DNA from: Lentzea indica
GTDB lineage: Bacteria > Actinomycetota > Actinomycetes > Mycobacteriales > Pseudonocardiaceae
Assembly: GCF_012184385.1 (NCBI RefSeq)
Contig: NZ_VSRL01000061.1
Span: 1-39,790 of the forward strand
Direction: 5' to 3'
DNA: 39,790 nucleotides
Shown: positions 24,613-32,496 of the stretch, one piece after another
Layout: every line of letters begins with the position of its first letter
Position numbering within the stretch: the stretch's first letter is position 1
Program-made: the position numbers and the translations under genes
Notes under the pieces: generated by a model
Seen by the model: the letters and a program-made list of their open reading frames with translations, nothing else
The model's database searches: none
Told to the model about the DNA's origin: nothing

Positions 24613-25902
24613 ATGCAGCGCCGCACCGGCCTCACCGCCATCGCACTCATCGGCTCCCTGACGCTCGCCGCGTGCAGCGGCGGCGGAACACCTTCGGCCG
24701 ACGGCCCGGTCGAGCTGACCATGTGGTCCTGGGCGACCCTGCAGAAGGTCGCGGACATCTGGAACGCGGACCACCCCGACATCAAGGTCACCGTGCAGGA
24801 ACAGGGAGGTGGCGACGAGCTCGTCACCAAGGTCATCACCGCCGCGAAGGCGGGTGACGGGCCGGACCTGGTGCAGGCGGAGTACCAGATGATCCCGACG
24901 CTGGTGTCCAACGACGTGCTCGCCGACATCACGGAGTTCGCCGGTGGAGCCAAGGACAAGTTCACCGAGAACGTCTGGAAACAGGTCACCCTGGACTCCG
25001 CGGTCTACGCGATCCCGCAGGACACGGCTCCGCTCGCGTTCTACTACCGCGAGGATCTCTTCACACAGCTGGGACTCGAGGTGCCCACCACGTGGACGGA
25101 ATTCGCGGACGTCGCGCGGCAGATCAAGCAGAAGGACCCGAACCGCGCGCTGACCACGTTCTCCAGCAACGACGCCGGCCTGTTCGCCGGGCTGACCCAG
25201 CAGGCTGGAGCGACCTGGTGGTCGGCCTCCGGTGACACCTGGAAGGTCGCCATCGACGTCGAGGCGTCCCGCAAGGTCGCCACGTTCTGGGGCGATCTGG
25301 TGGCCGAGGGCGTGATCGACAACCAGCCGATGTACACGCCCGCGTGGAACAAGGCGCTCAACGACGGCATGCAGATCGCCTGGGTGAGCGCGGTCTGGGC
25401 GCCGGGCGTGCTGGTCACCAGCGCGCCGGACACCAAGGGGAAGTGGCGGATGGCTCCGCTGCCGCAGTGGAGCGCGGGCTCGAACACGACCGGCAGCTGG
25501 GGCGGCTCCACCACCGGTATCACCGCCAAAGCGGCGAAGAACGGCCGCGCGAAGGCCGCCGCCGAGTTCGCCACCTGGCTCAACACGGACCCCAAAGCCG
25601 TGGCGGCGCTGGTGAAGGAGGCCGGTGTCTACCCGGCCGCCACCGCCGCGCAGACGAGCGGGGCCCTGACCACGCCGGAGTTCTTCCCCAACCAGCCCGA
25701 CTTCTACCGGCAGGCCGCCGAGCTCGCGAAGGGCACCGCCGCGGCGAGCTGGGGGCCGAACGTCAACGTCGCCTACGGCACGTTCAAGGACGCTTTCGGC
25801 AAGGCCGCCACGGAGAAGTCGCCGTTCCCGGCGGCGCTCAAGGCCGTGCAGGACGCCACCGTCGCGGACATGAAGAAGAACGGCTTCAAGATCGAGGGGT
25901 GA
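24613..25902 (+). CDS. Sugar ABC transporter substrate-binding lipoprotein
   Basis: This 429-residue family-1 extracellular solute-binding protein has a lipoprotein signal with lipobox L-A-A-C (Cys near residue 20). It then shows V-E-L-T-M-W-S-W, the usual first strand, G-D-G-P-D-L-V-Q-A-E and the hinge segment Y-A-I-P-Q-D-T-A-P-L-A-F-Y-Y. The ligand is probably a galacto- or arabino-oligosaccharide, inferred from the divergent GH42 and from the GH53/GH43 genes sharing its operator type. ATG 24613 is set by GGAGGAAC; an upstream GTG at 24565 lies inside the operator and is rejected. It is the first gene of the unit SBP-permease-permease-LacI 2, each gene closely spaced. Confidence 0.92.
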   Translation: MQRRTGLTAIALIGSLTLAACSGGGTPSADGPVELTMWSWATLQKVADIWNADHPDIKVTVQEQGGGDELVTKVITAAKAGDGPDLVQAEYQMIPTLVSNDVLADITEFAGGAKDKFTENVWKQVTLDSAVYAIPQDTAPLAFYYREDLFTQLGLEVPTTWTEFADVARQIKQKDPNRALTTFSSNDAGLFAGLTQQAGATWWSASGDTWKVAIDVEASRKVATFWGDLVAEGVIDNQPMYTPAWNKALNDGMQIAWVSAVWAPGVLVTSAPDTKGKWRMAPLPQWSAGSNTTGSWGGSTTGITAKAAKNGRAKAAAEFATWLNTDPKAVAALVKEAGVYPAATAAQTSGALTTPEFFPNQPDFYRQAAELAKGTAAASWGPNVNVAYGTFKDAFGKAATEKSPFPAALKAVQDATVADMKKNGFKIEG

Positions 25903-25905
25903 GGC

Positions 25906-26817
25906 ATGGCGTCCACCTGGACCGACAGACGGCTCGCGCCGTACGGCTTCCTCGCTCCCGCGATCGTCCTTTTCGGACTCTTCTTCGCGCTGCCGATCGG
26001 CTACGCCCTTCACCTGAGCCTCCACTCGGTTCAGGTGAAGGGGCTCGGGCTCGGCAGGAACGCGCGCGAAGAGGTGTGGGTCGGACTGGACAACTTCATC
26101 ACCGCGCTGTCCGACCCCGAGCTGCTGGCGGGTGCGGGCCGGGTGCTGCGCTACGGGGCGATGCTCGTGCCCGCGATGCTCGGGCTGGCACTGCTGTTCG
26201 CGCTCCTGCTGGACCTGCCGCGGACGCGGTTCAGGGCGTTCTCGCGGCTGGCGATCTTCCTGCCCTACGCGGTGCCCGGCATCATCGCCTCACTGCTGTG
26301 GGGCTTTCTGTACCTGCCGAGTGTCAGCCCCGGTTACTTCCTGCTCAGGGCGGTGGGCTGGAGCGGGCCGGACCTGTTGCAGGGCGACTGGCTGTTCCTG
26401 GCGCTGACGAACATCGCGGTGTGGGGAGGCACGGGCTTCAACATGATCGTCATCTACACGTCGCTGCGTGCCATCCCGCCAGAGCTGTACGAGTCCGCGC
26501 GGCTGGACGGCTGCACGGAGACGCAGATCGCGCTGCGCATCAAGATCCCGCTGATCATGCCCTCGCTCGTGCTCACCTTCTTCTTCTCCACCATCGCGAC
26601 GCTGCAGGTCTTCGCCGAGCCGATGACGCTGCGTCCACTGACCAACTCACTGAGCTCGACCTGGAGTCCGTACATGAAGGTCTACCGGGACGCCTTCATC
26701 CAGGGCGGTATGCACTCGGCCGCCGCCACAGCGGTGGTGATCGCGGTGGTGACGCTGGTGCTGTCGTTCGGCTTCCTCAAGGTGGTCAACAGGCGTACCG
26801 CGGAGCGCACACCATGA
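25906..26817 (+). CDS. Sugar ABC transporter permease, MalF type
   Basis: The 303-residue protein has six predicted membrane spans and the EAA loop E-S-A-R-L-D-G-C-T-E. The N-terminal span (A-P-A-I-V-L-F-G-L-F-F-A-L-P) and F-L-P-Y-A-V-P motif are typical of MalF/UgpA-like permeases. It starts 3 bp after the binding-protein stop behind GAGGGGTGAG and overlaps the next gene by 4 bp (ATGA). It forms the membrane channel of the second importer with the following gene. Confidence 0.93.
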   Translation: MASTWTDRRLAPYGFLAPAIVLFGLFFALPIGYALHLSLHSVQVKGLGLGRNAREEVWVGLDNFITALSDPELLAGAGRVLRYGAMLVPAMLGLALLFALLLDLPRTRFRAFSRLAIFLPYAVPGIIASLLWGFLYLPSVSPGYFLLRAVGWSGPDLLQGDWLFLALTNIAVWGGTGFNMIVIYTSLRAIPPELYESARLDGCTETQIALRIKIPLIMPSLVLTFFFSTIATLQVFAEPMTLRPLTNSLSSTWSPYMKVYRDAFIQGGMHSAAATAVVIAVVTLVLSFGFLKVVNRRTAERTP

Positions 26818-27689
26818 GCGCCCTGCTGGTCGGGCCGCGGGTGAAGCCGTCCGTGTCGGCACGCCGTACCTCGTGGCTGCCGACGTTCCTGTTGCTGCTG
26901 GGAGCGGTCTACTGCCTGATTCCCGTGCTGTGGGTGGTGATGGCCGCCACCAAGAGCCGCAGCGAGCTGTTCAGCACGTTCACCTTCCTGCCCGGCAACG
27001 GACTCTGGACCAACCTCTCCGAGCTGACCGCCTACCGCGACGGGGTGTACTGGCTGTGGATGCTCAACTCGGGGCTGTACGCCGGTGTGGGCGCCCTGCT
27101 GTCCGCGGCGGTGTCCGCGCTGAGCGGGTACGCCCTGGCCAAGTACTCCTTCCCCGGCCGGGGCGTGATCTTCACCGTGATCCTGGCCGGGGTGCTGATG
27201 CCGCCGATCGCACTGGCCGTGCCGCAGTACCTGCTGCTGGCGAAGGTCGATCTGGCCGGGTCCTACTGGTCCGTGCTGCTCCCCAGCATCCTGAGCCCGT
27301 ACGGCATCTACCTCGCCCGCGTCTACGCGGCCGCGGCGGTGCCCGACGAGGTGCTGGAAGCAGCACGGGTGGACGGCGCTCGCGATCTGCGGCTCTTCAC
27401 CTCGATCGCGTTCCCGATGATGCGGCCGGGCCTGGTGACGGTATTCCTTTTCCAGTTCGTCGCCATCTGGAACAACTTCCTGCTGCCCTACGTCATGCTC
27501 GCCGACGACGAGACCTTCCCGGTCACCGTCGGCCTCTACAGCCTGCTCCAGCAGGGCGCGAGCAAACCGGCGCTCTACACCCTCGTGATCACCGGTGCGC
27601 TGCTGTCCATCATCCCCCTGATCGCGTTGTTCCTCGGTCTGCAGCGCTACTGGCGCGTCGACCTGCTGACGGGGGCCGTAAAGTCGTGA
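26814..27689 (+). CDS. Sugar ABC transporter permease, MalG type
   Basis: A 291-residue protein with six predicted spans and the EAA loop E-A-A-R-V-D-G-A-R-D. It shows the MalG-type motifs G-Y-A-L-A-K-Y and A-I-W-N-N-F-L-L-P and ends L-L-T-G-A-V-K-S. Its ATG overlaps the preceding permease stop (ATGA), indicating translational coupling. No ATPase gene follows; the next gene is LacI 2, 26 bp on. Confidence 0.93.
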   Translation: MSALLVGPRVKPSVSARRTSWLPTFLLLLGAVYCLIPVLWVVMAATKSRSELFSTFTFLPGNGLWTNLSELTAYRDGVYWLWMLNSGLYAGVGALLSAAVSALSGYALAKYSFPGRGVIFTVILAGVLMPPIALAVPQYLLLAKVDLAGSYWSVLLPSILSPYGIYLARVYAAAAVPDEVLEAARVDGARDLRLFTSIAFPMMRPGLVTVFLFQFVAIWNNFLLPYVMLADDETFPVTVGLYSLLQQGASKPALYTLVITGALLSIIPLIALFLGLQRYWRVDLLTGAVKS

Positions 27690-27715
27690 CCACCAGTCAC
27701 AGCAGATGAGGACGG

Positions 27716-28762
27716 ATGACGGACACCGCGCCACAACGGCGAGCGCGCCCGCGAACGAAGCGCCCGCCGACGATTCTCGACGTCGCCGCGCACGCCGGCG
27801 TGTCGCGTGGCACCGTCTCCCGCGTTCTGCAGGGCGGACACAACGTCAGTCCCGCCTCACAGGAGGCGGTCCACGCCGCGATCCGCAAGCTGGGCTACGT
27901 GGTGAACAGGGCGGCCCGCAGCCTGGTGACCCAACGCGCGGGCTCGGTGGCGTTCCTGCTGTCGGAGCCCCAGGAGCGGTTCTTCGAGGACCCCAACTTC
28001 ACCACCCTGCTGCGCGGCTGCACCACCGCACTGGCCGAGCACGACCTGCCGCTCATCCTGATCACCGCGGGCACCGAGGCCGAACGCCGCCGCATCGCAC
28101 CGTTCCTGTCCGCGCACCACGTCGACGGCGTGCTGCTGGTCTCCTCGCACCGCGGCAACCCGATGATCGACCACCTCCGGCAGGCCAACCTGCCGTTCGT
28201 GTGCTGCGGCAAGCCACTCGGTGAGCGTGACGCGGTGTCCTACGTGGCGGCCAACGACCGTGAGGGCGCCAGGGCCATGGTGCGCTACTTGCTCGAATCC
28301 GGCCGCAAGCGCGTCGCGACCATCGCCGGCCCTCGGGACACGCCCGGAGGGCTGGAACGGCTCGACGGCTACCGCGAAATGCTCACCGAGCACGGCATCG
28401 CCTTCGACAAGCGGCTGGTGGCCGTCGGAGACTACAGCCGGGCCAGCGGTGAGGCCTGCATGCAGCAACTGCTGACCAAGGCACCGGACGTCGACGCGGT
28501 CTTCGTGGCGTCGGACCTGATGGCCGACGGCGCGCTGGCGGCGATCGAGCGGGCGGGCCTGCGCGTGCCCGATGACATCGCTGTCGGCGGCTTCGACGAC
28601 TCCCCTGTCGCCACCGCCGCCCGTCCCCCGCTGACCACCATCCGGCAGCCGTGGAATCGCATCAGCGAGATGATGGTGCGCCAGCTGCTGGCCCAAATCG
28701 ACGGTGAAGGGCCGGCCACGGTGATCCTGCCGACCGAACTCGTCGTCCGCGAGTCAGCCTGA
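27716..28762 (+). CDS. LacI-family transcriptional regulator (regulator 2)
   Basis: The 348-residue protein has a LacI helix-turn-helix (about 18-40; V-A-A-H-A-G-V-S-R-G-T-V-S-R-V-L), a hinge with N-R-A-A-R-S-L and a sugar-binding sensor domain ending in G-G-F-D-D-S. Its recognition-helix pair is Arg-Gly, unlike Val-Ala in LacI 1, so the two should read different DNA. Copies of a second operator type (CTGTGCACGTTCACAG) flank its own operon and the unit downstream, so it is the likely repressor of GH42, the second importer and the PETase-like/GH53/CE12 unit. It starts behind GAGGAC, 26 bp after the permease gene, so it is probably co-transcribed with the importer. Confidence 0.89.
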   Translation: MTDTAPQRRARPRTKRPPTILDVAAHAGVSRGTVSRVLQGGHNVSPASQEAVHAAIRKLGYVVNRAARSLVTQRAGSVAFLLSEPQERFFEDPNFTTLLRGCTTALAEHDLPLILITAGTEAERRRIAPFLSAHHVDGVLLVSSHRGNPMIDHLRQANLPFVCCGKPLGERDAVSYVAANDREGARAMVRYLLESGRKRVATIAGPRDTPGGLERLDGYREMLTEHGIAFDKRLVAVGDYSRASGEACMQQLLTKAPDVDAVFVASDLMADGALAAIERAGLRVPDDIAVGGFDDSPVATAARPPLTTIRQPWNRISEMMVRQLLAQIDGEGPATVILPTELVVRESA

Positions 28763-28803
28763 TTCAACGGCATTGTCGAATGTGCAGTCGAATTTCGACG
28801 GGA

Positions 28804-28819
28804 CTGTGCACGTTCACAG
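28804..28819. promoter_or_regulatory. Type-B LacI operator, upstream copy before PETase-like unit
   Basis: CTGTGCACGTTCACAG is identical, in inverse orientation, to the 16-mer at 24563-24578. It lies 42 bp after the LacI 2 stop. Its centre is 90 bp from that of the next copy. Confidence 0.75.
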
Positions 28820-28893
28820 AATCCCATTGCATTGCCCTTGAAACGATCACATAAATGCGGTTCTATCGGAGCTAATCGTGCGTTTTGTAGCGG

Positions 28894-28909
28894 CCGTGCA
28901 CGTTCACAG
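28894..28909. promoter_or_regulatory. Type-B LacI operator, downstream copy before PETase-like unit
   Basis: CCGTGCACGTTCACAG differs at one base from the copy at 28804. It lies 45 bp before the 21-codon ORF. With the upstream copy it brackets the predicted promoter. Confidence 0.72.
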
Positions 28910-28954
28910 TCCGCAGCACGTATGAGCATTCCTCGCTCGATCAAAGGAGATCGA

Positions 28955-29020
28955 ATGACCGCGTGTGCCATGCGCCGGGCGACCTGGCACGCGGTGCCCG
29001 GCATCCGCTGGACCCTCTGA
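28955..29020 (+). CDS. Possible 21-residue leader ORF upstream of the PETase-like gene
   Basis: ATG 28955 is preceded at good spacing by AAAGGAG (28943-28949), the best ribosome site in this intergenic region. The frame encodes only 21 residues (M-T-A-C-A-M-R-R-A-T-W ... I-R-W-T-L) and stops 59 bp before the next gene. It may be a leader peptide, or the scar of a deleted gene that kept its start. I recognise no homologue. Confidence 0.32.
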   Translation: MTACAMRRATWHAVPGIRWTL

Positions 29021-29079
29021 CCACACCGCCTCCGCTCTGAGCACTCTTCACCGCCCTGCCGAGGAAGAGGTACTTCACC

Positions 29080-30372
29080 ATGTCCCAAATCCAGCTGTCC
29101 CCAGCGGATCCACCCGTCCAGCGAGAAAGTGGCCACTCCAGCGGGCCGCTGCGAAGAGCGGCGATCGCGTGCGCGGCCGCTCTCGGCATCCTCGCGTCCA
29201 CTGTGGCCCATGGATCGGCGTCTGCCGCCGACAATCCCCACCAGCGCGGGCCGAACCCCACCCAGGCGAGCATCACGGCGAACCGCGGCACCTTCGCCAC
29301 CGCGGAGACGAGCGTGGGCGGCGGGAACGGCTTCGGTGCCGCGAAGATCTACTACCCCACCGACACCAGCCAGGGCACGTTCGGTGCGATCGCGGTCGTG
29401 CCCGGTTACACCGCGACCTGGGCGGCCGAGGGCGCCTGGATGGGGCACTGGCTGGCCTCGTTCGGGTTCGTCGTCATCGGCATCGACACCCTCAACCGCA
29501 ACGACTTCGACGTCGCACGGGGTACCCAGCTGCTGGCGGCGCTGGACTACCTGACCCAACGCAGCTCGGTGCGCACCAGAGTCGATCCGAACCGCCTCGC
29601 GGTGATGGGTCACTCGATGGGTGGCGGCGGAACCATCTCAGCCGCCCTGCGCTGGCCGACGCTCAAGGCCGCCATCGGACTGGCGCCGTACAGCCCGTCG
29701 CAGACCACGTCGGGACTGCAGGTCCCCACCATGCTGCTGGCAGGGCAGAACGACGGGACGAGCACCCCGGCGAGCATCATCAGCCTCTACAACAACATCC
29801 CGGCCTCGACCGAGAAGTCGTACCTCGAACTCGCCGGCGCCGGGCACGGCTTCCCGACCTCGAACAACTCCGTGATGACGCGCAAGGTCATCCCCTGGAT
29901 GAAGATCTTCATCGATCAGGACGCGCGCTACACGCAGTTCCTGTGCCCGTTGCAGGACTGGACCGGTATCAGGTCGTACCGCAGCAGCTGTCCGCTCTTG
30001 CCCGGCGCCACCTTCAGCCTGGCGGGTTCCGCTTCCGGCAAGTGCGTCGACGTGCCGGGCCGGGTCCAGACCAACGGCACCGGGCTGATCATCTGGACCT
30101 GCAACGGCGCGGTCAACCAGCAGTGGACCCGGACGGCAGCAGGAGAGCTCCGGATCTACGACAACGCGAAGTGCATGGACGCCAACGCTTCCGGTCCGGG
30201 CACGCGAGTGACGATCAACTCATGCAACGGCGGCAACAGTCAGAAGTGGACGGTCAACGCCAACGGCACGGTGACCAACGCGGCGTCCGGACGCTGCATC
30301 GACACCGGCGGCACCGCCGACAACGCACCGGTCGTCGTGAACACCTGCACGGGCGGCACCAGCCAGACCTAG
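29080..30372 (+). CDS. Secreted PETase/cutinase-like polyester hydrolase with C-terminal ricin-type (CBM13) lectin domain
   Basis: The 430-residue protein has a signal peptide (to about 50), a cutinase/PET-hydrolase-type alpha/beta domain (about 52-305) and a ricin-B-lectin domain (about 310-430). Family marks are N-P-H-Q-R-G-P-N-P-T, V-V-P-G-Y-T-A, G-H-S-M-G-G-G-G and R-Y-T-Q-F-L-C-P. The triad is Ser179, Asp225 and His256. The substrate-clamp Trp of characterised polyesterases is Tyr204 here (A-P-Y-S-P). The family hydrolyses cutin-like polyesters; in a pectin locus an ester link in plant cell wall or cuticle is plausible. Translation ends at TAG 30370-30372 exactly where the last Q-x-W motif of the lectin fold needs Trp. 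Reading through gives W-T-K-R-S and a TGA at 30385. ATG is set by GAGGAAGAGG. Confidence 0.86.
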   Translation: MSQIQLSPADPPVQRESGHSSGPLRRAAIACAAALGILASTVAHGSASAADNPHQRGPNPTQASITANRGTFATAETSVGGGNGFGAAKIYYPTDTSQGTFGAIAVVPGYTATWAAEGAWMGHWLASFGFVVIGIDTLNRNDFDVARGTQLLAALDYLTQRSSVRTRVDPNRLAVMGHSMGGGGTISAALRWPTLKAAIGLAPYSPSQTTSGLQVPTMLLAGQNDGTSTPASIISLYNNIPASTEKSYLELAGAGHGFPTSNNSVMTRKVIPWMKIFIDQDARYTQFLCPLQDWTGIRSYRSSCPLLPGATFSLAGSASGKCVDVPGRVQTNGTGLIIWTCNGAVNQQWTRTAAGELRIYDNAKCMDANASGPGTRVTINSCNGGNSQKWTVNANGTVTNAASGRCIDTGGTADNAPVVVNTCTGGTSQT

Positions 30373-30405
30373 ACCAAGCGTTCCTGAACGTGGAAAGGGC
30401 TTGTC

Positions 30406-31416
30406 ATGACCGGAATCTCCCGCCGCAGCCTGATGATCGGCGCGGCCGCCGGAGCAGGTGCCCTCACGCTGGGCTCCGCTCCCCAGGCATCCGCCGCGAC
30501 GTACGTCAAGGGCGCGGACATCAGCTGGATGCCGCAGATGGAAGCCAACGGCTACTACTGGCTCAACAAGTCCGGGCAGCGGCAGGACCTGTTCACGATC
30601 CTCAAGAGTTACGGCCTCACCGCGATCAGCCTGCGCACCTGGGTGAACCCGTCCAACAGCCCGACCAACGGCCATTGCAGCATCCAGGAAACCGTCAAGA
30701 TGGCACAGCGTTGCCGGGATGCGGGCATGCAGGTGCTGCTCGGCTTCCACTTCGGTGACACCTGGAACTCCGTCGGCGTGCAGAAGCCGCCCAAGGCCTG
30801 GGCGAACATGAGCTATCCGCAGATGCGGGACGCGCTGCGCAAGTACGTCGACGACTCGTTGAAGCTGCTCAAGGCCGGCGGTGTGACGCCTGGCTGGGTG
30901 AAGATCGGCAACGAGCAGAACAGCGGCATCTGCTCCCCTGTCGGCAGTGTCAGCAGGCCGTCCCAGATGACCGGTCTGCTCAACGGCGCCTACGACGTGT
31001 CCAAACAGGTCTTCCCGGCCACGCCGGTCATGGTGCACCTGGCCCAGCCGCAGAAGATGGACAGCATCCAGCGGTTCTTCAACGCCTACCGCGGCAACGG
31101 CGGCAAGTGGGACATCACCGCGCTGTCCTCCTACGCCCAGGGCAGCAACGTGGCGCCCGTTCTCGGCAGCATGCGGACGATCCAGTCCACGTACGGCAAG
31201 CCGGTCATGCACGTCGAATACGGCGGACCGGTCGGCAAGGCCAACCAGGTCCGCGACGGGCTGCGGCAGTTCATCACCGGCACCAAGGGGTTCGGCGGCC
31301 TCGGGACCTTCTTCTGGGAACCCGCGGGCTACTCGCCGTTCACCGGCTACGACATGACCGCCTGGACCAGCAACCGCCGCCCCACCGCCGCCATGGACGG
31401 CTTCCTCAACGTCTGA
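30406..31416 (+). CDS. Tat-exported endo-beta-1,4-galactanase, GH53
   Basis: A 336-residue single-domain GH53 enzyme with a twin-arginine signal (I-S-R-R-S-L-M-I-G; cleavage near residue 31). Barrel motifs are K-G-A-D-I-S-W-M-P, R-T-W-V-N-P, F-H-F-G-D-T-W, acid/base Glu170 in I-G-N-E-Q-N and nucleophile Glu271 in H-V-E-Y-G-G-P. It should cleave beta-1,4-galactan or a related galactan, complementing the Sec-exported multidomain GH53 at 775; the two are not close copies. It follows the PETase-like gene by 33 bp behind GAAAGGGC and precedes CE12 by 11 bp, so it is in the unit controlled by the type-B operators. Confidence 0.91.
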   Translation: MTGISRRSLMIGAAAGAGALTLGSAPQASAATYVKGADISWMPQMEANGYYWLNKSGQRQDLFTILKSYGLTAISLRTWVNPSNSPTNGHCSIQETVKMAQRCRDAGMQVLLGFHFGDTWNSVGVQKPPKAWANMSYPQMRDALRKYVDDSLKLLKAGGVTPGWVKIGNEQNSGICSPVGSVSRPSQMTGLLNGAYDVSKQVFPATPVMVHLAQPQKMDSIQRFFNAYRGNGGKWDITALSSYAQGSNVAPVLGSMRTIQSTYGKPVMHVEYGGPVGKANQVRDGLRQFITGTKGFGGLGTFFWEPAGYSPFTGYDMTAWTSNRRPTAAMDGFLNV

Positions 31417-31427
31417 CAGGAGAATCC

Positions 31428-32468
31428 GTGTCTCTCAAGCGTCTCGCACTCCTCACGGCCGCGGTGAACGTGGCTGTGCTGGCCCCTGTGCCCGCTGTGG
31501 CGGCGACAACGGCGTTGCCACCGCAGTGCTCAGGTACCGCGCCGATCAAGTGCAGTTTCAACGTCGCACCAGGCAACTACGACGTCACCGTGGAACTGGG
31601 CAGCACCACCAAAGCCGCCAACACCTCGATGTCGGTGGAGGCGCGCAGGCAGGTCCTGAACGCCTTCTCCACCACCGCCGGCCAGATCGTCCGCACCAAG
31701 GCCACGGTCAACGTCCGCAACCCGGAAGGCCAGCCCACCGGCCAGGGCGGCAACGGCACACCGGGCCTGCAGATCACGTTCAGCGGCAACGCACCCGCGA
31801 TCGGCTCGCTGATCGTCACCCCGGCTCAGGCTCCCCTGGCGGTCTACCTCGCCGGTGACTCGACAACCTGCGACCAGTCCACCGCGCCGTACGCCGGCTG
31901 GGGCCAGTTCCTGCCGGCGAGGGTTCGCGAAGGTGCCGTGATCGCGAACTACGGCGACTCCGGGGAGAGCTCCGGCAGCTTCCTGTCCAACCGCGCACTG
32001 TTCCCGACGATGAAGCCGCTGATCAAGAGCAAGGACCTGGTGTTCATCCAGTTCGGTCACAACGACAAGCAGACCACCGCGTCGGCCTTCCGCGACAACC
32101 TCACCCGGTTGATCAACGGGGTGCGCGAGCGCGGCGGCGTTCCGGTGCTGGTGACGCCACCGGTGCGCAGGCAGTTCAACGGCAGCAAGCTCACCGGGAC
32201 CGCGTTGCACATCAACGGCAAGGGCGTGGACCTGCCTGCCGTGATGCGGGCGCTCGGCCGCAGCGCCAACGTTCCGGTCATCGACCTGACCGCCAAGAGC
32301 AAAGCCCTCGTCGAGTCGATGGGGCCCTCGGCATCCCAGGCGCTGTACCTCACCAGGGAAACAGGCGACAACACCCACTTCTCCGAGCGCGGCGGCGCGG
32401 AGATGGCGAACCTCGTCGTGCAGGGCGTCCGGGAGCTGAACCTGCCGCTGGCCGGCTACCTGCGCTGA
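31428..32468 (+). CDS. Secreted rhamnogalacturonan acetylesterase, CE12 (SGNH hydrolase)
   Basis: The 346-residue protein has a signal peptide (about 1-25), an N-terminal beta-sandwich (about 30-130) and an SGNH esterase domain (about 135-345). Block residues are Ser145 in A-G-D-S-T, Gly in Y-G-D-S-G-E-S, Asn in F-G-H-N-D and the Asp314/His317 pair in G-D-N-T-H-F. CE12 enzymes such as RGAE and YesT remove O-acetyl groups from galacturonate in RG-I, opening the backbone to lyases. The GTG start follows CAGGAGA, 11 bp after the GH53 stop. The next gene is a CBM35-PL11 lyase, so deacetylation and cleavage are encoded side by side. Confidence 0.91.
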   Translation: MSLKRLALLTAAVNVAVLAPVPAVAATTALPPQCSGTAPIKCSFNVAPGNYDVTVELGSTTKAANTSMSVEARRQVLNAFSTTAGQIVRTKATVNVRNPEGQPTGQGGNGTPGLQITFSGNAPAIGSLIVTPAQAPLAVYLAGDSTTCDQSTAPYAGWGQFLPARVREGAVIANYGDSGESSGSFLSNRALFPTMKPLIKSKDLVFIQFGHNDKQTTASAFRDNLTRLINGVRERGGVPVLVTPPVRRQFNGSKLTGTALHINGKGVDLPAVMRALGRSANVPVIDLTAKSKALVESMGPSASQALYLTRETGDNTHFSERGGAEMANLVVQGVRELNLPLAGYLR

Positions 32469-32496
32469 ACTTTCGACTGACCTGCTGGAGGTCACC

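Larger units (their letters stand above)
28763..29079. other. Regulatory intergenic region with two type-B operators and a 21-codon ORF
   Basis: The stretch holds type-B operators at 28804 and 28894 and, between them, a possible -35 TTGAAA (28838-28843) followed after 17 bp by TTCTAT (28861-28866), a weak -10. It also has a short inverted repeat GTCGAATTTCGAC at 28787-28799. A ribosome-site-equipped 21-codon ORF follows at 28955. Confidence 0.6.
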
